NCBI RefSeq assembly: GCF_003955715.1
Contig: NZ_CP034463.1
Span: 8,246,001-8,310,000, forward strand
Length of the DNA: 64,000 nucleotides
DNA from: Streptomyces aquilus
Lineage (GTDB): Bacteria; Actinomycetota; Actinomycetes; Streptomycetales; Streptomycetaceae
Reading direction: 5' to 3'
Shown: positions 51,711-59,521 of the stretch, in pieces
How the letters are laid out: each line of letters opens with the position of its first letter
How positions within the stretch are numbered: position 1 is the stretch's first letter
Notes under the pieces: generated by a model
Told to the model about the DNA's origin: nothing
Seen by the model: the letters and a program-made list of their open reading frames with translations, nothing else
The model's database searches: none
Translations under genes and position numbers: made by a program

Positions 51711-52465
51711 TGACCGGGCTGCGCTATGTGTACGCCGTCTGCCGCCCCTTCGGCACGCCGTTGCAGGCCGAGTTGACCGGCGTGGCCGGTGATCCGCCCA
51801 GACTGCTCACCCACCACGGCCTCGTCGCCGTCGTCAGCCATGTGCCGGAGCGGGACTTCGCGGAGGAGCCGCTCCGGTCCCGTCTGGAGGACCTGGACTG
51901 GCTGACGGCGACGGCCCGCGCCCACCAGGGCGTGATCGACGCCCTCACCGTCGTCACCACCCCGCTGCCGCTGCGCCTCGCGACCGTCTTCCGCGACGAC
52001 AGCGGCGTCCGCACGATGCTCCAGGCCAGGGAGGCCGACTTCCGGCGCACCCTCGACCGGCTGGAAGGGCGGGTGGAGTGGGGGGTGAAGCTCTACGCCG
52101 ACGAGCCGTCCGCGGACACCGGCGCACCGGCCGCCAAGCCCGCGTCGGGCCGGGACTATCTGCGGCAGCGGCGCTCCAGTGTGCGCGCCCACGAGGATCT
52201 GTGGCAGCGCGCCGAGGAATTCGCGACCCGGCTGCACGAAACGCTTTCCGCCGTCGCCGAGGATACGCGACTGCATCCGCCGCAGAATGCCACGCTCTCC
52301 GGCGCGGCGGGCCGCAACGTGCTGAATGCGGCCTATCTGGTGCCGCGGTCCCGGTCCGAGGAATTCGTGGAACTCGTCGACCGGACGAAGGACGAGACAA
52401 CCGATTTCCGAGTGGAACTCACCGGTCCGTGGGCCGCCTATTCCTTCGCGGGGGAGAAACCTTGA
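51710..52465 (+). CDS. gvpL: Gas vesicle protein GvpL
   Basis: Second GvpF/L family protein, 251 aa. It begins LRYVYAVCRPFGTPLQAELT. It contains LPLRLATVFRDDSGVRTML and WGVKLYADEPSAD, then NVLNAAYLVPRSRSEEFVEL and LTGPWAAYSFAG. The ATG at 51710 follows AGAAGGAGG. The second half uses A/T-ending codons (GAA, ATT, TTC-rich) more than gvpF. It overlaps gvpS. Confidence 0.93.
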   Translation: MTGLRYVYAVCRPFGTPLQAELTGVAGDPPRLLTHHGLVAVVSHVPERDFAEEPLRSRLEDLDWLTATARAHQGVIDALTVVTTPLPLRLATVFRDDSGVRTMLQAREADFRRTLDRLEGRVEWGVKLYADEPSADTGAPAAKPASGRDYLRQRRSSVRAHEDLWQRAEEFATRLHETLSAVAEDTRLHPPQNATLSGAAGRNVLNAAYLVPRSRSEEFVELVDRTKDETTDFRVELTGPWAAYSFAGEKP

Positions 52466-52650
52466 CCGTCGTCGAACGCCGAGAGATCGCCCTGGTGGAC
52501 CTGCTCGACCGGCTGCTGGCCGGCGGGGTCGTCATCACGGGCGACATCACCCTGCGGATCGCGGACGTCGACCTCGTCCGCATCGACCTGAACGCCCTGA
52601 TCAGTTCCGTGAACGAACAGGTTCCCTCACCCTGGGGAGAGTTGACGTGA
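52462..52650 (+). CDS. gvpS: Gas vesicle protein GvpS (short GvpA-like)
   Basis: Small GvpA/J-family protein of 62 aa: REIALVDLLDRLLAGGVVIT and GDITLRIADVDLVRIDLNAL. It would be a minor shell or plug component. The TTG at 52462 overlaps the gvpL stop (TTGA), with GGGGGAG five nt upstream; no ATG or GTG alternative exists before the core. Stop overlaps gvpK. Confidence 0.9.
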   Translation: MTVVERREIALVDLLDRLLAGGVVITGDITLRIADVDLVRIDLNALISSVNEQVPSPWGELT

Positions 52651-52931
52651 CCCGTGCCCGCAACCGGCTCGACCTCGAACCGGACACCGTCGAACGCGAC
52701 CTCGTCAAACTCGTCCTGACCGTCGTCGAGTTGCTGCGGCAGCTCATGGAACGCCAGGCGCTGCGCCGCTTCGACGACGGGGGACTGACCGAGGAGCAGG
52801 AGGAGCGCATCGGGCTGACCCTGATGCTGCTCGACGAGCGCATGACCGAACTGCGCGAGCGGTACGGACTGCGGCCCGAGGACCTGAATCTGGACCTCGG
52901 GCCGCTGGGACCGTTGCTGCCCCGGGACTAA
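52647..52931 (+). CDS. gvpK: Gas vesicle protein GvpK
   Basis: Last gene of the operon; 94 aa. Conserved core RLDLEPDTVERDLVKLVLTV, ELLRQLMERQALRRFDDGGL and IGLTLMLLDERMTELRERYG. An accessory protein required for vesicle formation in archaea. The GTG at 52647 overlaps the gvpS stop, with GGGGAGA upstream. One base separates its stop from the convergent hydrophobic-protein gene; no terminator hairpin is visible there. Confidence 0.92.
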   Translation: MTRARNRLDLEPDTVERDLVKLVLTVVELLRQLMERQALRRFDDGGLTEEQEERIGLTLMLLDERMTELRERYGLRPEDLNLDLGPLGPLLPRD

Positions 52932-52932
52932 C

Positions 52933-53103
52933 TCACCACCTGTACCAGCGGCCCCGGCCTCCGGCTGCGGTCGTGCCCCGCATGAGGAATCCCAGCAGCC
53001 AGAGAACCAGTACCGCGAGCGCAATCCACCAGAGAATCTTCACCGCGAATCCGGCACCGAACAGAATCAATGCCAGAAGCAGCACCAGAAGAATGGCAAC
53101 CAT
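52933..53103 (-). CDS. Small hydrophobic membrane protein (56 aa)
   Basis: A tiny gene that ordinary length cut-offs miss. The product has 56 residues: two hydrophobic helices (MVAILLVLLLALILFGAG and LWWIALAVLVLWLLGFL) and a basic, aromatic end GRGRWYRW. AGGAGGT lies 8 nt before the ATG, and codon use is Streptomyces-like. Proteins of this type recur in Streptomyces as 'hydrophobic protein' of unknown function. It is convergent with gvpK, one base apart. Its promoter would lie in 53104-53145 or within the methyltransferase 3' end, since that gene runs the same way upstream. Confidence 0.85.
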   Translation of the reverse strand: MVAILLVLLLALILFGAGFAVKILWWIALAVLVLWLLGFLMRGTTAAGGRGRWYRW

Positions 53104-53145
53104 AATGTGAACCTCCTGAATTCCGGGTTTCCAGAAAACAGGGAT

Positions 53146-53979
53146 TCAGACGTCTTTTCGGCACAGAATTTCACCGTGCAGCACGCTGAACCACGCGTCC
53201 TCCCGCTTCCCCCACTCCCGCCAGGCGTCCGCGATCGCCGCCAGCTGCCCGGCCGTGGCGTGCCCGCCCTCGACGGCCCGCTCCGCGTACGCCGACGCCA
53301 CCGTGCGGTCGGCCCACAGGCCGCTCCACCAGGCCCGCTCCTCGGCGGTCGCGAAGGTCCAGGTGCCGGAGGTCGCGGTGATGTCGGTCAGCCCCGCCCG
53401 CAGCGCCCATGACTTCAGCCGGCGCCCGGCGTCCGGCTCGCCCCCGTTCGCGCGGGCCACCCGCCGGTACAGGTCCAGCCAGTCGTCCATGCCCGGGGAC
53501 GCCGGGTACCAGGTCATGGCCGCGTAGTCGGAGTCGCGGACGGCGATGAGGCCGCCCGGCCTGGTGACCCGCCTCATCTCGCGCAGCGCCTGCACCGGGT
53601 CCCCGACGTGCTGGAGCACCTGGTGGGCGTGGACCACGCAGAAGGTGTCGTCCGGCCAGTCCAGGGCGTGCACGTCGGCGACCGTGAAGTCCACGTTGGT
53701 CAGACCGCGTGCGGCGGCCGTGGCGCGGGCCTGGTCCAGGATGCCGGAGGCGTGGTCGGCGCCGGTGACATGGCCGTCGGGGACCAGCTCCGCCAGGTCG
53801 GCGGTGATGGTGCCCGGGCCGCAGCCGATGTCCAGGATCCTCATGTGGGGCTTCAGCGAACCGAGCAGGTACGCCGCGGAGTTGGCGGCGGTGCGCCAGG
53901 TGTGCGAGCGCAGCACCGACTCGTGGTGTCCGTGCGTGTAGACGGCGGTCTCCTGCGGCTTCGACCTGGCTCTCGACAT
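53146..53979 (-). CDS. Class I SAM-dependent methyltransferase (UbiE/Methyltransf_11-like)
   Basis: Protein of 277 aa. SAM motif ILDIGCGPGTITADLAELVP at about 49-68, acidic residue in VTGADHASGILDQA, and motif VVHAHQVLQHVGDPVQALRE. RVTRPGGLIAVRDSDYAAM follows. The acceptor is unknown. The ATG at 53979 has GGGGAG 8 nt upstream. It runs into the small hydrophobic-protein gene with a 42-bp gap. Confidence 0.88.
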   Translation of the reverse strand: MSRARSKPQETAVYTHGHHESVLRSHTWRTAANSAAYLLGSLKPHMRILDIGCGPGTITADLAELVPDGHVTGADHASGILDQARATAAARGLTNVDFTVADVHALDWPDDTFCVVHAHQVLQHVGDPVQALREMRRVTRPGGLIAVRDSDYAAMTWYPASPGMDDWLDLYRRVARANGGEPDAGRRLKSWALRAGLTDITATSGTWTFATAEERAWWSGLWADRTVASAYAERAVEGGHATAGQLAAIADAWREWGKREDAWFSVLHGEILCRKDV

Positions 53980-54093
53980 GGCTGAACTCCCCTGTTCGAC
54001 GCGGTGCCGGTACCGGGTGATCGGTACGCCTTCACCGTACGCGCGCATGTCGAATGATGAGACCCGCGTTTCGCCATATGGACTGACGGGTGG

Positions 54094-55587
54094 TCAGCTG
54101 CCGGGCAGGGGGCGGTACACCGTGAGCGCCTCGGGGAGCTTCTCCAGCGTCACCTCGCTTGCCACTTCGGTGACTTCACCGTCGTAGGCGAGGAGCGTGC
54201 CCGGTGCCACGCCCGCCAGGCGCAGCCGGCCGACCTGGACCGCCGCGTGGACGGGGGAGCGGGTGAGCGGGCCGGCCAGGGCGGCGGCGAGCAGCCGGGT
54301 TGCGGGGCGCCGGCCGCCGTGCACGACCCGGACGTCCAGCTGCCCGTCCGCGAGGTCGAGGCGGCGGCCCGGCGCCAGGCCCACCCGGTGGTAGGTGCCG
54401 TTGCCGGCGAACAGCAGCCACAGCGGACGGGTGCGGCCGTCGAACTCGGCCTCCAGCGGATGCCGGTCGGCGCGCAGCACGCGCAGGGCCGCCAGCACCC
54501 CGGCCGGCCAGCCGCCGATCCGCTTCGACCAGTGGTCCCGCACCCGCACCAGCTCCGGATAGACGCCCAGACTGCACGTGTTGAGGAAGATGCCCCGAGT
54601 CCCGGCGCTGTGGAAGCGGCCCACGTCCACCCGCACGGCCTCGCCGCCGCGGACGGCCCGGCCCAGATCGTTGGCGCCCTCCACGCCCAGGTCGTAGGCG
54701 AAGTGGTTGAGTGTGCCGCCGGGCAGCACCGCGAGCGGCAGTCCGTGCCGCAGGGCGACCTCGGCGGCCGCGTTCACACTGCCGTCCCCACCGCACACGC
54801 CGAGCACGCGCGCGTGCGTGGCCGCCTTCTCCAACTCCGCCCGCATGTCGGCGGGTTGGCATTCGACGAGCTCGGCCCGCGGCAGCGCGGCCTGTAGCGC
54901 GCGCACCCGCTCGGCGGTCCCGGCCGCGCTGTTCGCCACCATCACCAGCCCCTCGCCCTCGGGCAGCGCCGGCACCTCCGCGCGCGGCCGGGGCGGAGTG
55001 CCGAGCTGCGCGCGGGTCGGCACCAGACCCCGTACGGCGAACGCGGCGCCCGCCCCCAGCACGGCGCCCGCCAGCACGTCGCTCGGGAAGTGCACCCCGG
55101 TGTAGACGCGGGACAGCGCCACCGACCAGGCGACCGGGCCCACCGCCGCGCCCCAGGCCGGCGACTCCAGGGCGACGCCCGTCGCGAAGGCGGCCGCCGA
55201 CGCGGCGTGCCCGGACGGGAAGGACGTGGTGATCGGCTGCCGCTTCAGCTGCCGTACGAGCGGCACCGGGTCGAGGACCGGCCGGGGGCGGCGTACGGAC
55301 CGCTTGCCGAGGGTGTTGATCGTCAGTGAGGCCAGGCCCAGCGAGGCCAGGCCGCGGGCGGCGGCCCGGCGGGCGCGCGGGGTACGGCCGGCCGCCATCA
55401 CGGCGCCGGCCGCGAACCACAGCACACCGTGGTTCGCGCTGCGGCTCAGCCGCGGCAGGACGGGTTCGGCCAGCGGCCAGTTCCGCTCGGCGGCGAACTC
55501 GAAGAGCCGGCAGTCGAGGGCCAGCAGCGCGTCGCGCACGGCGTGCCGGCCGGGCTTCGGGGCGGTGAGGTCCACGTCAGGGGTCAT
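54094..55587 (-). CDS. Bifunctional PAP2 phosphatase/diacylglycerol kinase-like protein
   Basis: Membrane protein of 497 aa fusing two lipid enzymes. Residues about 20-205 are PAP2: KRSVRRPRP, SFPSGHAASAAAFA and SRVYTGVHFPSD supply the phosphatase signature. Residues about 220-490 are the lipid-kinase catalytic fold (GVCGGDGSVNAAAEVALRHG; LPLAVLPGGTLNHFAYDL). It may cycle phosphatidate and diacylglycerol or act on undecaprenyl lipids. ATG at 55587. GGGTAC lies 10 nt upstream on its strand, but without a good -35. Confidence 0.9.
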   Translation of the reverse strand: MTPDVDLTAPKPGRHAVRDALLALDCRLFEFAAERNWPLAEPVLPRLSRSANHGVLWFAAGAVMAAGRTPRARRAAARGLASLGLASLTINTLGKRSVRRPRPVLDPVPLVRQLKRQPITTSFPSGHAASAAAFATGVALESPAWGAAVGPVAWSVALSRVYTGVHFPSDVLAGAVLGAGAAFAVRGLVPTRAQLGTPPRPRAEVPALPEGEGLVMVANSAAGTAERVRALQAALPRAELVECQPADMRAELEKAATHARVLGVCGGDGSVNAAAEVALRHGLPLAVLPGGTLNHFAYDLGVEGANDLGRAVRGGEAVRVDVGRFHSAGTRGIFLNTCSLGVYPELVRVRDHWSKRIGGWPAGVLAALRVLRADRHPLEAEFDGRTRPLWLLFAGNGTYHRVGLAPGRRLDLADGQLDVRVVHGGRRPATRLLAAALAGPLTRSPVHAAVQVGRLRLAGVAPGTLLAYDGEVTEVASEVTLEKLPEALTVYRPLPGS

Positions 55588-55655
55588 GCGTCGGCGGGTA
55601 CCCTGAAGTGGCCGTTTCTTGTCCCGGAGCGGTCACGACAACGGAGGCTCACCGC

Positions 55656-56321
55656 ATGCGACTGCTCCTCGTCCGGCACGGCCAGACCCCGTCCAATGTC
55701 GACTTCCTCCTCGACACCGCGATACCCGGCGCGGCTCTGACCCCGCTCGGTGAGCGGCAGGCGGCCGCGCTGCCCGAGGCCCTCGCCGACGAGGACATCG
55801 AGGCCCTCTACGCCTCCACCCTGGTCCGCACCCAGCTCACCGCCGCCCCGCTGGCCGCCGCCCGCGGCCTGGACGTCCTCGTCCGTGACGGCATCCGGGA
55901 GATCTCCGCCGGGGACCTGGAGATGCTGGACGGCCACTCCGAGGCGGGCCGCACGTACATGGAGACCGTCTTCGCCTGGTCGGCCGGGGACGTCGAGCGG
56001 CGGATGCCGGGCGGCGAGAACGGCGTGGAGGCCCTCGCCCGCTACGACGCCGTGATCGCCGAGGCCGCCGGCGGTGGCGCCGGGACCGTCGCCATGGTCA
56101 GCCACGGCGCGGCGATCCGGATGTGGGTCGCGGCCCGCGCCGACAACGTCGACATCGACTTCGCCGCCGCCCGCCCCCTCGACAACACCGGCGTGGTGAT
56201 CCTGGAGGGCTCGCCGGCCGACGGCTGGAAGGCGCTGTCGTGGGCGGGCGCCGTGGTGGCCGGTGCCGGACCCGGCACCGAGGGCGGGCCCGCGGGCAGG
56301 CCCCTCGACGAGGTCGAATAA
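55656..56321 (+). CDS. Histidine phosphatase family protein (phosphoglycerate mutase-like)
   Basis: Protein of 221 aa. Catalytic RHG motif at the N terminus (LLLVRHGQTPSNVDFL) and second His in AMVSHGAAIRMW. The proton donor acid is in IREISAGDLEMLDGHSE. Substrate unknown; cofactor-dependent mutases and broad phosphatases share the fold. The ATG at 55656 has GGAGG 8 nt upstream. Divergent from the PAP2 gene; followed by ABC-F after 42 nt. Confidence 0.9.
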   Translation: MRLLLVRHGQTPSNVDFLLDTAIPGAALTPLGERQAAALPEALADEDIEALYASTLVRTQLTAAPLAAARGLDVLVRDGIREISAGDLEMLDGHSEAGRTYMETVFAWSAGDVERRMPGGENGVEALARYDAVIAEAAGGGAGTVAMVSHGAAIRMWVAARADNVDIDFAAARPLDNTGVVILEGSPADGWKALSWAGAVVAGAGPGTEGGPAGRPLDEVE

Positions 56322-56363
56322 CGGTTTGCCCAGCGTGCGCCCGGGCCCGCACAATGCGGCCTC

Positions 56364-57983
56364 ATGGGACATCTGGAAGCGGCGCACCTCGAGTACTACC
56401 TCCCTGACGGGAGGGCGTTGCTCGGCGACGTGTCCTTCCGCGTGGGCGAAGGGGCCGCCGTGGCTCTCGTCGGGCCCAACGGCGCCGGCAAGACCACCCT
56501 GCTCCGCCTGATCTCCGGCGAGCTGAAGCCGCACGGCGGCACCGTCACCGTCAGCGGCGGCCTCGGCGTGATGCGCCAGTTCGTCGGTTCCGTACGCGAC
56601 GAGACGTCCGTACGCGACCTGCTCGTGTCCGTCGCCTCGCCCCGCATCCGGGAGGCCGCGCAGGCCGTCGACCGGGCCGAGCACCTGATCATGACCGTCG
56701 ACGACGAGGCCGCCCAGCTGAAGTACGCGCAGGCCCTCGCCGACTGGGCGGAGGTGCGCGGGTACGAGGCGGAGACGCTGTGGGACATGTGCACCATGGC
56801 CGCGCTCGGGGTGCCGTACGAGAAGGCGCAGTTCCGTGAGGTGCGCACGCTCTCCGGCGGTGAGCAGAAACGGCTCGTGCTGGAGGCCCTCTTCCGCGGC
56901 ACCGACCAGGTGCTCCTGCTCGACGAGCCGGACAACTACCTCGACGTGCCCGGCAAGCGGTGGCTGGAGGAGCGGCTGAAGGAGACCCGCAAGACGGTCC
57001 TCTTCGTCTCCCACGACCGCGAACTCCTCGCCCGCGCCGCCGAGAAGATCGTCTCGGTGGAGCCCTCGCCCGCGGGTGCCGACGCCTGGGTGCACGGCGG
57101 CGGGTTCGCCACGTACCACGAGGCGCGGCGGGAGCGTTTCGCCCGCTTCGAGGAGCTCAGGCGCCGCTGGGACGAGAAGCACGCCCAGCTGAAGAAGCTC
57201 GTGCTGAGCCTCCGTCAGGCGGCTTCCATCAGCCACGAGTTGGCCTCCCGCTACCAGGCGGCCCAGACCCGCCTGCGCAAGTTCGAGGAGGCCGGCCCGC
57301 CGCCCGAGCCGCCGCGCGAGCAGGACATCAAGATGCGCCTCAAGGGCGGCCGTACCGGCGTACGGGCCGTCACCTGCGCGGGACTCGAACTCACCGGCCT
57401 GATGAAGCCGTTCGACCTGGAGGTCTTCTACGGCGAGCGGGTCGCCGTGCTCGGCTCCAACGGCTCCGGCAAGTCGCACTTCCTGCGGCTGCTGGCCGGG
57501 GAGGAGGTCGCGCACACCGGGCAGTGGAAACTGGGCGCGCGAGTCGTGCCCGGGCACTTCGCCCAGACGCACGCGCACCCCGAGCTCCTGGGCCGCACCC
57601 TGCTCGACATCCTGTGGACCGAGCACTCCCAGGACCGGGGCGCGGCGATGTCCCGGCTGCGCCGCTACGAGCTGACGAACCAGGCCGAGCAGAGCTTCGA
57701 CCGCCTCTCCGGCGGCCAGCAGGCCCGCTTCCAGATCCTCCTGCTGGAGCTCCAGGGCGTCACCGCGCTGCTGCTGGACGAGCCCACGGACAACCTGGAC
57801 CTGGAGTCCGCCGAGGCCCTCCAGGAGGGCCTGGAGGCCTTCGACGGCACGGTCCTCGCGGTGACCCACGACCGCTGGTTCGCCCGCTCCTTCGACCGCT
57901 ACCTGGTCTTCGGCAGCGACGGCCGCGTCCGCGAGACACCGGAGCCGGTGTGGGACGAGCGGCGGGTGGAGCGGGCGCGGTAG
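56364..57983 (+). CDS. ABC-F family ATPase
   Basis: Soluble tandem ABC protein of 539 aa without membrane domains, a family acting at the ribosome E site in translation control or antibiotic protection. First module: Walker A GPNGAGKTT, signature LSGGEQKRLVLEAL, Walker B LLLLDEPDNYLD. Second: GSNGSGKSH, LSGGQQARFQILLLEL, LLLDEPTDNLD. The linker between (about 230-320) is basic and coiled (HAQLKKLVLSLRQAASISHE), as expected for the P-site motif. ATG at 56364. Specific role unknown; compare Ettlike and ARE members. Confidence 0.9.
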   Translation: MGHLEAAHLEYYLPDGRALLGDVSFRVGEGAAVALVGPNGAGKTTLLRLISGELKPHGGTVTVSGGLGVMRQFVGSVRDETSVRDLLVSVASPRIREAAQAVDRAEHLIMTVDDEAAQLKYAQALADWAEVRGYEAETLWDMCTMAALGVPYEKAQFREVRTLSGGEQKRLVLEALFRGTDQVLLLDEPDNYLDVPGKRWLEERLKETRKTVLFVSHDRELLARAAEKIVSVEPSPAGADAWVHGGGFATYHEARRERFARFEELRRRWDEKHAQLKKLVLSLRQAASISHELASRYQAAQTRLRKFEEAGPPPEPPREQDIKMRLKGGRTGVRAVTCAGLELTGLMKPFDLEVFYGERVAVLGSNGSGKSHFLRLLAGEEVAHTGQWKLGARVVPGHFAQTHAHPELLGRTLLDILWTEHSQDRGAAMSRLRRYELTNQAEQSFDRLSGGQQARFQILLLELQGVTALLLDEPTDNLDLESAEALQEGLEAFDGTVLAVTHDRWFARSFDRYLVFGSDGRVRETPEPVWDERRVERAR

Positions 57984-57996
57984 CCCACCGGGGCGG

Positions 57997-59103
57997 TCAC
58001 TTCCAGCGCAGCAGCGCGCCCATGCCGCCCGGCAGCACCTCGTCGCGCGGCTCGGGGAGCGCGAGCGCGGTGGCGTCCGTCGTGACCGCCGCCCGCATCA
58101 AGGCGTCGTCCGCGCGGGCCGCCCACGAGTTCTGCTCACCGAGGATCTTCAGCTCGGTACGGCGCGTGGCCAGCTGGTCGGGCTCCTCGCCGATCCACAC
58201 GTCCCGGTGCAGGTCGGGGCCCTCCGGGCGGATCAGGAGCTCCGCGATCCGGTGCTCCCGGGCCGCCGCCACCAGCTCGGGCAGGCTCTCGACGGCGGCG
58301 GCACGGCCCCCCTCGTCCGGGGTGCGGGCCCCGAGGAAGCGCTCCAGCTCCGCCTCGGCACGCCGCCGCACATGATCGGTGCGGATCTGCTCGACGTCGT
58401 CGTCCAGGAGCCGGCTGCCGGTGCCGTGCTCGGTCTCCGCCACGAGGTCCTTGATCCGCTGCGGCAGCCGATCGTGCACCTCACGGCACTCGCGCCGCTC
58501 CCCGACCAGAACCAGCAGGTCGGCGCCGGTCTCCTCCTGGCAGACGGTGAGCGCGTCGGCGATCTCCGCGGCGTTGTGCTCCCAGGTGTTCTCCACCTTC
58601 AGCTGGAAGTGCCGCTCGGACCAGTCCACGCTGCTCGTGCGGTGCACCGGCCACTGCCGGCCCGCCACCGCGCCGGCCGGCCGCCGCTCCACCGCGCTGC
58701 GCAGCTCGAAGTCGGCGCCCTTGCGGTTGACGTAGGCGACGACGCACACCGGGTTCTCCCCGGCCGGCTCCAGCAGCGGTGTCGTGCGGGGCAGCGGCGC
58801 CCAGTGGGCCGTGCTGCCGCCCGGCGGGGCCTGCGCCAGCACGGGATCGAGGACCACCTCGCCCGCCCGGGCGAAGAGGGCCCTGCCGTACCGGTCGGGG
58901 GAGTGGCGCAGATCCTCGATCGCGCCCTCCACGGCCCGGCAGGTGGCGTCGTCCGCGCCCTGCCCGGCCAGCTCGCGGGCCATCGCGGCGGCCGTCAGAT
59001 GCAGCGCGTGGGCGGTGTCCTCCGCGTGCCGGGAGGTGTCGACGTATACGGAGGCCCAGGGGCCCGGATGTTCGTAGAGTGGGTGCAGATAGGCGAGATC
59101 CAT
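57997..59103 (-). CDS. eRF1-like protein of the Rv2629/Balon family
   Basis: Protein of 368 aa with the bacterial/archaeal eRF1-type architecture (baeRF). It starts LHPLYEHPGPWASVYVDTSR as Rv2629 homologues do; a middle segment VNRKGADFELRSAVERRPAG and WSERHFQLKVENTWEHNAAE follow. The C-terminal domain contains LVLVGERRECREVHDRLPQR and RIAELLIRPEGPD. Members include Balon, a ribosome hibernation factor. ATG at 59103. A sigma-B-type promoter lies 55 nt upstream. Divergent from DUF6158. Family assignment is by sequence recall. Confidence 0.8.
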   Translation of the reverse strand: MDLAYLHPLYEHPGPWASVYVDTSRHAEDTAHALHLTAAAMARELAGQGADDATCRAVEGAIEDLRHSPDRYGRALFARAGEVVLDPVLAQAPPGGSTAHWAPLPRTTPLLEPAGENPVCVVAYVNRKGADFELRSAVERRPAGAVAGRQWPVHRTSSVDWSERHFQLKVENTWEHNAAEIADALTVCQEETGADLLVLVGERRECREVHDRLPQRIKDLVAETEHGTGSRLLDDDVEQIRTDHVRRRAEAELERFLGARTPDEGGRAAAVESLPELVAAAREHRIAELLIRPEGPDLHRDVWIGEEPDQLATRRTELKILGEQNSWAARADDALMRAAVTTDATALALPEPRDEVLPGGMGALLRWK

Positions 59104-59158
59104 GGTTCTCTCCCGGATTCCGCTCGGAGGCAGTGCTCAGTAGTGCTTCACCGGGCGG

Positions 59159-59183
59159 GTACCCGAACCCCATGAACGAACAC
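59159..59183 (-). promoter_or_regulatory. Sigma-B-type promoter of the Rv2629/Balon-like gene
   Basis: Minus strand: GTGTT (59179-59183), 14-nt spacer, GGGTAC (59159-59164). The -10 is part of the palindrome GGGTACCC, which on the plus strand lies 9 nt before the DUF6158 start. Confidence 0.62.
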
Positions 59184-59450
59184 GAAGAGTGGGACACCGC
59201 CATGACCGGAGTCGACCCCAGCCGCCTGGACGATCAGCAGCTCATGAAAGAGCTGGAGAACATCCACCGCACGCGCCACGACACCCTCCTCTACGGGTCG
59301 GGCGACGCACTGCGCGCCCACAACGGCCGGATGGCCGAGCTGGAGGGCGAGTACCTGCGGCGCAACCCGCAGCGCCTGATCGCCGCGGGCCGCACGCGCG
59401 CGGGGGCCCGGGAGCGGGGTCGCGGGCCCGCGGAGTCGCCCCGCGTCTGA
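59172..59450 (+). CDS. DUF6158 family small protein
   Basis: Protein of 92 aa. The conserved core is GVDPSRLDDQQLMKELENIH, RTRHDTLLYGSGDALRAHNG and RMAELEGEYLRRNPQR, mostly charged helix, followed by a short basic tail. Known only as a family conserved in Streptomyces; function unknown. The ATG at 59172 is used; an internal ATG at 59202 is also possible. GGGTAC (59157-59162) lies 9 nt upstream. Divergent from the Balon-like gene. Confidence 0.82.
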   Translation: MNEHEEWDTAMTGVDPSRLDDQQLMKELENIHRTRHDTLLYGSGDALRAHNGRMAELEGEYLRRNPQRLIAAGRTRAGARERGRGPAESPRV

Positions 59451-59462
59451 CCTGCCCGCCGA

Positions 59463-59494
59463 CGCGGCCCGGGCCGGGGTCCGGCCGGGCCGCG
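59463..59494. terminator. Bidirectional terminator between DUF6158 and katE
   Basis: CGCGGCCCGG and CCGGGCCGCG form 10-bp arms, and the centre has a further CCGG/CCGG stem with one bulged G. It lies between the convergent genes. Confidence 0.75.
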
Positions 59495-59521
59495 CCGGCG
59501 ACCTGATCCGCCGGACGGGCC

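Noticed and set aside
52928..53164. 78-codon frame overlapping the small hydrophobic protein
   Set aside because: No family, Cys/His-rich random-looking sequence and no ribosome site. The neighbouring frame encodes a typical two-helix protein with AGGAGGT.
55596..55603. GGGTACCC between PAP2 and the histidine phosphatase gene as sigma-B promoters
   Set aside because: The -10 fits on both strands, but no acceptable -35 was found for either, so it is only mentioned and not called.
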